Assembly: GCA_001247695.2 (NCBI GenBank) | Contig: LGRX02035200.1 | Coordinates: forward strand, 83,057-147,056 | Source of the DNA: Cymbomonas tetramitiformis | Taxonomy: Eukaryota > Chlorophyta > Pyramimonadophyceae > Pyramimonadales > Pyramimonadaceae | Reading direction: 5' to 3' | Length of the DNA: 64,000 bases | Notes under the pieces: generated by a model | The model's input: the letters and a program-made list of their open reading frames with translations, nothing else | What the model was told of the DNA's origin: nothing | Database searches by the model: none | Shown here: positions 56,213 to 64,000 of the stretch, piece after piece | Layout of the letters: the number at the start of each line of letters is the position of its first letter | How positions within the stretch are numbered: position 1 is the first letter of the stretch | Translations under genes and position numbers: made by a program

Positions 56213-56278
56213 ATAGTCCAGATGGTAAGCCGTCGCTCTTCAGAGCCCGCGGTCATGGGTTCGAATCCCATTAAAGGT
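56213..56278 (+). tRNA. tRNA-like sequence with A and B boxes
   Basis: A perfect T-arm (ATGGG, loop TTCGAAT, CCCAT at 56255-56271) with the consensus B box GGTTCGAATCC lies 27 nt after an A-box-like TAGTCCAGATGG at 56214. The centre forms a short GCTC-TTCA-GAGC hairpin rather than a standard 7-nt anticodon loop, and no acceptor stem pairs. It is most likely a tRNA pseudogene or a tRNA-derived SINE promoter, not a working tRNA. Confidence 0.4.
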
Positions 56279-57360
56279 TTACGGTGGACAGCTGGGATGT
56301 GCGCACATCCCTCCTGTTCACTGTATCACCTTTAGCCATTTTGAGTTTCGATTTCTTGAAAAATCGAACGGTCTTCGTTAATTTACCAGCCGATTACTTG
56401 TGCATGTGCACTATAGGAACCCTTAGATGTTTCATTTTGACTACCAGAAAAATCTGACGGTCTTCGTTAATTCCACACCCTGGGATCGGGTCGATAGCAA
56501 AAAACGCTGACGTTCACGGGACTGTTCCTTTTTTGGAGCAAATCCTTCTACAGAATTCGTCGCAGCTCTATTTTTAGAAATTTCCTGTAAGATGTGCATA
56601 ATTGACGGTAGAAAACAATTTTTCTGCATTTTTCACGTCGCTGCATATCAAAAACATCGGGGCCAAACATATGTCCACTTTTCAAAAAACAGAAAATTTT
56701 CCGAAATTTTGTTTTTGGGGCTTTTTACACAAAAAACAGCCAAGTGTTAAGCTTCGAAATAAGAGGCTTCACTTTGGAATTCCAGGGGCATGGAATTTCT
56801 CAAGTGGGAGCAAATGTCCCATTCCAATGGACTTCCAAGGGCTTGGATAAACCCCCAGAAGTGGACCTAGTCGATTTTTACTAAAAAAGTTCCATGCCAT
56901 TGGTTTGGGTGAGCCAACCCGTTGGAATATTGGTCCTTAGGTGATTTTTGCAATCCTCAAAACGTTCTAAAAAACTTTGTGAGGTTCCAATGCTTCACTT
57001 TGGAATTCCAGAGGCATGGAATTTTTCAAGTGGGAGCAAATGTCCCATTCCAATGGACTTCCAAGCCTCTGGATTAATCCCCAGAAGTGGACCTAGTCGA
57101 TTTTTAAGATGGCTTTTCCAAACCGATGGACACCGTAATCCCTGGCCTGTCCGGGCGCCCGGATTGTGCCTAAAAACGTAGAAACCCTCATGTAAAGGTG
57201 ACAAACCGGACTTTTGCCGAATGTTGAAGGTATTTAATTCCGACCGCCCGGAACTACGTTCCCACGCGCCGGACCATGGGTCCGGGCGCCCGGAATGCAT
57301 CTGAAAACCTTACAAGTCCGGTCAGACAACTCACACTTCTTACATGGATTCGCAGGAATA
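56279..57360. repeat. Upstream flank of the transposase gene with a direct repeat
   Basis: A segment of about 115 bp (CTTCACTTTGGAATTCCAG, then AGTGGGAGCAAATGTCCC and AGAAGTGGACCTAGTCGATT) occurs at 56765-56880 and again at 56994-57106. It carries palindromes such as TTCCAAGGGCTTGGAT. Another doubled motif, ATCTGACGGTCTTCGTTAATT or its variant, occurs at about 56368 and 56452. Two GC-type palindromes (TTCCGACCGCCCGGAA, GTCCGGGCGCCCGGAA) sit at 57238-57296, just before the start codon. Confidence 0.75.
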
Positions 57361-60300
57361 ATGGCTAGGCAAAGGCGTGGACTAGCTCGAAACGAGAACG
57401 CGGAAGGCACTCCATGCCCATGCGATCAATGCAGACTCCGATTTTGCTACTCCAAAACACAGATTAGGCGGCATTTGATCCTACATCCGCCCGTCGCACG
57501 CCTCTCCAATGACCGAGATCATGAAGAAAACGACTCTCTTGACGGTGCCGAAAGTGTGAATGATGACGGTGAGACGGATCCACCATCAGAGACGGACGAA
57601 GAGGAAGAACACGAGGATGACACATATCTTCATGACCATGCCGAACGGATGCTCCGGAAGATCCGTGAAAACTTCTTCAGCCCGATTGAGTATGCATCGT
57701 CCGACTCGGTGAGTTCTAAATCCCGTCCAAGCCGTTGGAACCATTGTTTAACAATATCCAAGCCCCGTCCAAGCCTTTGGAACAACCTTGGATTCCCCCA
57801 CGAAGAAGAGTCCAAGCATCGTCCAAGCCTTTGGAACACCTTTAGAGCCATCACTGTAAGCCAGATTCTTACATCGCATCTTATTAGTTCAGGATTGCTG
57901 GGTTGATGGGAGTGGATGCCCGCCGTATTCTAGGAGGAGGAAAGTGATGCGCGCGAGCAACGTGAAAACGACCGAACAAGGGACCCGGAATTCATCATGG
58001 TAAGTTCAATACGCACAGATTGAATGCCTTCCGAAAACTGCACTATATCACTATTCCAAGTCATTGGAACGGTGCGTCCTTACGTGTGGAACCCCTCTGG
58101 ACCAAAATCAATCAGATGCTGTGTGACTAAATTGCAGGAGGGAGAAAATGTGCATGACAAATCGACTACCCTTGCAAACCGCTTCATACTGGATCTACTT
58201 GAGGCCCACTCCAACCATAACTCGACCCAGGCGTACTTTGACACAATCCTGGAAATTCTGCGACGTCGAGTATGCGGCTTGGAGGTCGACGATGAATCAA
58301 TCTCGACCGATGACGAGGTAGCACTACCTCATACCTACCAAGCGTGCCTGCGGTTTTTCAAGGATTTCCTCATGAAGTACAACGAGATGGATGTGTGCCA
58401 GAAGTGCAATTTTCTTTCAAAGATCTGCTTCCCGAAGAGGCACCGACGTGTCCGAAATGCAACCACGGCCGGTTCAAGGAGCCATCAATGGTCGATGGCA
58501 AGTGGGAACCCGGAAGGGCCAAGTGCGTTTTCCGCTGGTGGCCGTGGACAAGGATACTGGAGGCCCTTTTCATGGATCCGGTGCAGGCACAGATGGCACG
58601 TTCATGGGAGAAAGTTGACTTGGATGAGCCGATCGTCAGAAGCACTGGAATATTAGGTGAGTAAACACTGTCAATTAGACTGCATGGATTGCCTATTCCG
58701 GGCGCCCGGATACATGCCTCCACCCGGATGGAACATGCGTCCGGCCGTTTGGATATGTCACAACACCCATTTTGGTTGTCTTGGTATAGTCCAAACGTGT
58801 GGACCTGACGTTCCGGCCGTTTGGAATTTTGCGGATGTAGATTAACAAAGATAATTGCGAGTAAATCTGCATGGATGGCACGTTCCGGGCGCCCGGAATG
58901 GCGTTCCATCCGTGTGGAATACGAGTCTGGTCGTAATGGATATGTTACAACAACCTGTTTTGTTGTCTTAGCATAGTCCGAGCGTGTGGAATACCTAGTC
59001 CGACCGGTTGGACTAAGACATGTTAGTGCGGGTGTAGATTCACGAAGCTGGCAGAGGACCATGCTCGAGGACCCGGAGTTCTTCAAGGACAAGCGCAACC
59101 TCTCTGTGGTGTTATGCGCGGACGGCATCGAGAAATTCAAAGATAAACTGGGATCTGTGACACCTATAACCTGCCAAGTGGTGAATTACCCTGCACATCT
59201 TCGAGGCAAAAGCGAGTTCATTGTGCTTTGGGGCATTATTGATGGCAAACCCAAAGATGCCCAACTCTTCTACCACAAGTTCGTGGACGAGATTATTGAC
59301 ATCGAAAAGATCGGTTGCCGGGTGTGGGACGTTATCGAAAACAAGCCTTTCACCGTTCGAGTCAAGTTGTACAAGGTGCTCGAGGATTATGTCGGATTGA
59401 CCGAAGCGGGGAACGTGTATGGAACAAACGCGAGGATGGGATGTTCCAAATGTTGGATTGTCGGGACAACAAAGGCAGAGTCTTGCATGCAGAAGACGAT
59501 TTACGCGCAGATGCTACAACAAAATCCAAGTAAGTCTGATCCCTGCTGCATTCTTCCTAGTATGTATTCGGACGGTTGGACAGATTTCAAAATATTTCTG
59601 ACTGTACTTCCAGGCGTCGGGAGCCCCGGTTCCGGCCGGTTGGACCATTATAGGGAAACTATGGAGAGATCAAAGCTAGTAATTCCACACGCCCGGAACC
59701 CATGCACCCCACGGCCGGACCTGTGTACTCGTGGTTTTACACAATATTCTTTCAACTATATCGTGTTTTTTATGATGTTTGCAGGTGAAGAGCCAGCGAT
59801 GAGAACGGACAAAGAAGTGAGGGAGTTGCAGCACCTGCACGACGGGATGATCGAAGCGGGTATGCATCCGGAAGTCATTAAGGACAAAATGGCACGGAGT
59901 GGGATCAAAAGATCGAGTGCTTTTACCAAGATTGTGAAGTTTAATTTGCCACGCGACTTGCTCTTCGACGTCATGCACATCTTGTCCAACAACTCCTGCC
60001 GGATTATGTTAGCGATTCTCGGTGATGACTGGAATTCAAAGTGCCGAAACTTTGCGAGGGCCTATCAGATGCACAGGCCGTGGCTTATTCCTATACCAAG
60101 GAGGAATGAAAATGACAACCGGAGCCCAGCAGAACGGCTGAGATGTGAGTACACCACCTGTCTAATATAATGATGGTCCAAACCCCTGATAGACGGTGGT
60201 GTAAGGGTTCCAAACGCCCGGAATGCTATTTCCTGAATGAATGTAGATGGTCCACACCCCTGTCACACGTTGGATAACGGGTTCCAAACGCCCGGAATGC

Positions 60301-62793
60301 TATTTTCTGAACGAATGTAGATAATCCACACCCCTGTCACACGTTGGAGGGTGGGTTCCGAACGCCCGGAACGTTTCTTCATGAATGAATTAAGATTGTA
60401 TAGGTTTCGTATTGAACCAGGATAGGTTGTGTGCGTGTGTGTGGGATCGATCTCTTGTAGTGAAACCCTCTCCGTGGTCCCCTTCTAAGGAGGCCTTGAA
60501 GGAGATTATCCCATGGGTAAGAGGGCTCAAGTTTACCCGAGATTCGGGGCCGATTGGGAGGAAGTTTCTGCAAATCAAGGCGGGAACGCAAACTACGCCA
60601 CGCAAGTAGAAAGCACATCATGGCGTAGTTGCTATCACAAGTGGACTCATGTCGATTGTCAGCGCGTGGATGAACAGGGATGGCCATGTGCTACAACCGG
60701 AATTCGCTTCCTACGTTGGGAAATATACGACGGTGGTCCGCGAGATTGTGAGCAGAACCATTGATATCGATGTGAGTATAAACACTGCATACCCCACGTT
60801 CCGGGCGCTTGGAACCGTTTGGAGGCCATAGTCCGGACGTTCGGACCTGCTTCATGTTTGTTGCTCATGTTCATATGCTTCGGATTTGAATCACAATTCC
60901 GGGCGGCCGGACCAACATTGGATCAATGTTCCGGTAGCACGGAACCTATCCATTCAGGCTATACTGATTTATTCCGTTTTGGGCGTGCGGTTCAGCATCA
61001 TAAAACTGGCATGGACGCCTTGAAGACAAGGGTATTGGAAGTCCGTGACATCATGGAAGCTGAGCTCTCGCCTGAGCTTTTCGTCATTGCAACGCACCAG
61101 CTCGTTCATATTCCGGATCAGATGCGTGACGAAGGACCAGTTCCCGATCTTTGGATGCTCGCTCCAGAGAGCTTCTTCGGCGAGCTGAGACGGATCATCA
61201 GGACTCGCTCGCACCCTGTCGCCAGCATGATGAAAGGGGTGGAGTTGAAACGCATGGTAAGTCTGGTACGCGGCTTATACCAGTTGCTACAGGCGAATGG
61301 TTCGCCACCAACCATTAGCCAACCACGTAGCGAGAACACCGTGTCCCTGATGTTGGCGACCGGCAACGAGAGGAAGGGCAAACTTGTCTACTCGACACCA
61401 GGTACTGTCCAGACTTAAGTGCATATCGTGCAATTTCGGTCCAAGGGTCTGGAAACGTATCATTGAGTAGGGTCCAACCGGTTGGAACTTGCTTGGACCT
61501 TTCATTAGACAAAGCCCAAGCCAATAGGGCTCGTTCCATCCACACCCTTCCGGGCGCCCGGAACCCAGGTTCCGGATTGGTTCCGGGCGTTTGGAATTAG
61601 ATCGTCAAAAGCACGCATTGTTTAACAAATTTCCGTTTTGCGGTGCGTAGATGATAAGAAGGAGATACAAGCTTGGCTGGCTACAAACGTGGAGTGGTAC
61701 GGGAGCATTGTCAGAGAATTTAATCGTGCTGAAGACCATTACACGAGGTATGCATGTTTGCTTGACCGAAGCTTTTTTTGACTAATCATTCACGTACGCA
61801 GTTTAGTGGTGTTCCCCTCGCCCGGAACTAACGTCCAGGCGCCCGGAACGCTGCTTCCGGGCATTTGGACCATGCAGGAACATTAGACAAAACCGACGTC
61901 GCTTGGCGGCTCGTCGCGGCAGGGGCAGTGGCCCAGGTCAAAACTTGACGAGGCCGATACTTCATCAACCTGAAACCTGGCGCAAGAGCCCCGTCACAGG
62001 GGAAGGCATTCCGTTTACGGAGATGGAAATGAGTTACGCCTTGGCACCACCGAGAATGTGGACAGAGTATGCTTACGTCAAAGTTCGCAATTTTAATTAC
62101 AGATCGCTGGAAAGGGACATGAACAAGGCTACTTGTCATCGATATTTCAAGTCTGTCTTTAAAGTCTGGAATGTACAGAAGCAGCAAGAAGACGACCAGG
62201 ACAGGTGAGGCATGCCAACTATACATGTTCCAGACGTCTGTATAAGAGTGGAGTGTAGGTTCCGGCCGTTTGGACCATGGTCAAGCTACGTTTCATTAAA
62301 TCTGTTTAAATATTCAAAAGTTCGATACGTTCCGGGCGTCCGGAACCATGCTGCCACACGGTTCCGGACGCCCGGACTAATGCGTCCTTGTAGATCTCGA
62401 TTAGCAGGTGTTCATGATTCTTTCACTTCTGATGGCAGGTATGGCGAAATTCTGAAGGTCGTCAAGCTTGTCGTGCACACTGACACATATATTCTTGTGA
62501 AGTGTAGATGGTTTCCCCTCGAAGCTGCTCTTTCCGATGCGGTCACGCAAAACATCTACCTGCGCACCGATATGCCATGGGAAACCAAAGATGCATTCAT
62601 CGAAGCGAAGGACATCAACAATCAAGTGGTCGTGGCGCCCATTCCATGGAAGCCTTTGCGGCTTGCACGGTATACCGGTAACAAGGTTCCATTAAATATT
62701 CGACATCGGACAGACGTGCTTGCCGTCGTGCTTGACCGCCACGTCGATTTTGTCGGCGACATCGGCGATAGTAGTTCTGATGACGAAGATTAG
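57361..62793 (+). CDS. CACTA/EnSpm-type tnp2 transposase gene, about nine or more exons
   Basis: Exons that join in phase: 57361-57708 (N-terminal zinc-finger-like CPCDQCRLRFCYSKTQIRRH, then acidic), 57934-57999, 58138-58656, 59038-59529, 59785-60144, an unresolved part at 60430-60770, about 60970-61256, 61293-61401, 61651-61747, 61878-62204 and 62439-62793. Exon 3 ends with a second zinc-ribbon-like CPKCNHGRFKEP. Exons 4-5 carry the tnp2 (Transposase_21) core: LCADGIEKFKDK, YPAHLRGKSEFIVLWGIIDG, MGCSKCW and FNLPRDLLFDVMHIL. The exon ending 61256 matches the DUF4218-type region (VHIPDQMRDEGPVPDLWMLAPESFFGELRR). The last exon resembles DUF4216 (YGEILKVVKLVVHTDTYILVKCRWF). That order is typical of plant CACTA transposases. 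One base appears missing at about 58410, so this copy may be inactive. TGTAA lies at 62873 and 62881. Confidence 0.8.
58657..59037. repeat. Transposase intron 3, crowded with TTCC/GGAA palindromes
   Basis: About nine modules in 381 bp, including TTCCGGGCGCCCGGAT (58697), GTCCAAACGTGTGGAC (58787), TTCCGGCCGTTTGGAA (58811), TTCCGGGCGCCCGGAA (58883) and GTCCGACCGGTTGGAC (58998). The donor TTAG|GTGAGT and acceptor GTGTAG flank it, and coding frame is preserved across. The two halves of the intron are a rough duplication. Confidence 0.85.
60145..60420. repeat. Transposase intron 5: three ~60-bp repeats each with a palindrome
   Basis: A unit containing GGTCCAAACCCCTG(A/T) and TTCCAAACGCCCGGAATGCTA is repeated about three times (60176, 60250, 60315) with small changes. 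It shows the palindrome travelling as part of a longer tandem unit inside the intron. Confidence 0.8.
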
Positions 62794-62929
62794 TTAACTC
62801 ATTGCCTCGCTCGAGGCGGTAGTGTATCGGTCTCGTTGAGCTCCACGTGCTGCCAAGTCAGAACCTACCAGTTGTAATACTGTAATATATAACATGCATT
62901 GTACAGATAATACTAACTTACCTGGAGTT

Positions 62930-64000
62930 CCAAAGGGGTTCCGAAGGCTTGGATGCGCCTTGGAATCCATCAAACGCAAGTTCCGAAGCGGTTCCAAACC
63001 ATTGGACTAAGCCTGGACCCCATAAGATATCACTTCCATAATCGTTCCAAAGGCTTGGACGGTCTTGAACTGCACGTAGCAAGAATGATCGGTCCAGAGA
63101 ATTATCGTTCTATATGTCAAGCACTTGCTCATAGCGTTCCGCTCTCAGATCGGGAAGTTCCAAGGGCTTGGAATTTCGGAACACGCTCCCGTGTTGCCCA
63201 GAGACTGGGCCTATGGGGTTCCAAGGGCTTGGAATCTTTTGAAACCCACGCTCGTGCTGCGCAGAGACCGGTCCTATGGGGTTCCAAGCCGTGGAGCCTC
63301 CGGGCTCGAGCTTCATTCCTCGTACTAACAAGGTCCAAGGGCTTGGAATCTTTTGAAACCCACGCCCGTGCTGCGCAGAGACCGATCCTATGGGGTTCCA
63401 AGCCGTTGAGCCTCCGGGTTTGAGCTTCATTCCTCGTACTAACAAGGTCCAAGGGCTTGGAATCTTTTGAAACCCTCGCACGTGCTGCGCTGAGACCGGT
63501 CCAATGGGGTTCCAAGCCGTTGAGCCTCCGGGTTCGAGCTTCATTACTCGTACTAGCAAGTTCCAAAGGCTTGGAATCTTTTGAAACCACGCCCGTGCTG
63601 CGCGGAGACCGGTCCAATGGGGTTCCAAGCCGTTGAACCTCCGATTTCAGACTGCCGACCTCAGACTGGAAAGTTCCAAAGGCTTGGAATTGTCTAAAAT
63701 GAATTCCAAACCGTTGGAACCGCCTTGGACCGACGACTTCGGTCATACGTAATCCGAGGACATAGGTCCAACGGCTTGGAATCGACCAGGACCCATTGGA
63801 CTAACAAATTTTGGTCCAGCCCCTTGGAACCCCGTAGGACCGTCGGCTTGAAACCCCATAGGACTCCTAGGGAAAAACCCAAAGCTTCACCTTGTAATTC
63901 CCGGCGGTTTCCAAAGGCTTGGAATTTTACCAAATATTTTCAGGACGGTTCCGGGCGCCCGGAATGGTGCCGTCCAAGCCGTTGGAATAATCCCTATTTT
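62930..64000. repeat. Right-hand palindrome field with a 114-bp tandem array
   Basis: The marker GGAATCTTTTGAAACC occurs at 63231, 63345, 63459 and 63573, exactly 114 bp apart. Each unit contains TCCAAGGGCTTGGAA and TTCCAAGCCGTTGA(G/A)CC modules. Scattered single palindromes continue to the window end, including TTCCGGGCGCCCGGAA at 63948. No coding exon is visible after the transposase stop at 62793. Confidence 0.9.

Noticed and set aside
56213..56278. A functional tRNA gene
   Set aside because: The T-arm and promoter boxes are good, but no acceptor stem pairs and the anticodon arm is not of standard size, so it is listed only as tRNA-like.
63110..63746. 170-205-codon minus-strand proteins with repeating GSTAWNPIGPVSAQ-like blocks
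   Set aside because: They are translations of the 114-bp tandem array (a multiple of three) and occur in several frames.

Overview
The window is nuclear DNA of a eukaryote, most probably a green alga; the exact lineage is an inference. Three observations support this. Genes are split by ordinary GT-AG introns. The largest gene is a plant-type, three-domain paladin-like phosphatase. Six predicted genes have TGTAA, the polyadenylation signal known from green algae, downstream of their stop codons (five within about 65-200 bp). A prasinophyte with a repeat-rich genome would fit, but nothing here proves a species.

Layout. 1-11.6 kb has no convincing protein gene. It holds a field of GTAC-type palindromes, a 291-bp hAT-like MITE with an exact 8-bp target duplication, two further inverted-repeat elements, a tRNA-like gene (1717-1785) and an odd D-arm-less tRNA-like fold (9149-9208). 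11.6-13.0 kb is a two-exon coiled-coil/zinc-ribbon gene broken by a second copy of the same MITE family. 13.4-14.2 kb is a 179-bp tandem array. 15.55-16.68 kb is a three-exon gene of unknown function.

17.9-42.3 kb is the GC-rich host-gene core, made of two large divergent genes that share a 1.2-kb intergenic region. On the minus strand lies a receptor-like membrane protein: signal peptide, leucine-rich repeats on 72-nt exons, then a 5.5-kb exon with cysteine-rich repeats and a multi-pass C-terminal half. On the plus strand lies a paladin-like gene of about 30 exons and about 1425 residues, beginning with an acylation-type MGCLSCC terminus. Its first two domains keep the CX5R phosphatase site and the third has lost it.

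43-52 kb is a transposon graveyard. It contains a small two-exon candidate gene, direct repeats that look like short LTRs, a frameshifted PHD-finger/methyltransferase-like retroelement protein, and nested inverted repeats. The inner pair has 474-bp arms flanking an ORF that resembles 2-oxoglutarate/Fe(II) oxygenases of the TET/JBP type.

52.6-64 kb is dominated by a 16-nt palindrome family (TTCC or GTCC, eight variable bases, GGAA or GGAC). The palindromes occur in tandem arrays on both sides and in the introns of two divergent genes: an unknown lysine/acidic-tailed protein (minus) and a CACTA/EnSpm-type tnp2 transposase (plus, 57361-62793). I infer that this whole block may be one large CACTA-like element whose repeated palindromes are its own protein-binding sites. 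This is the most interesting system in the window.
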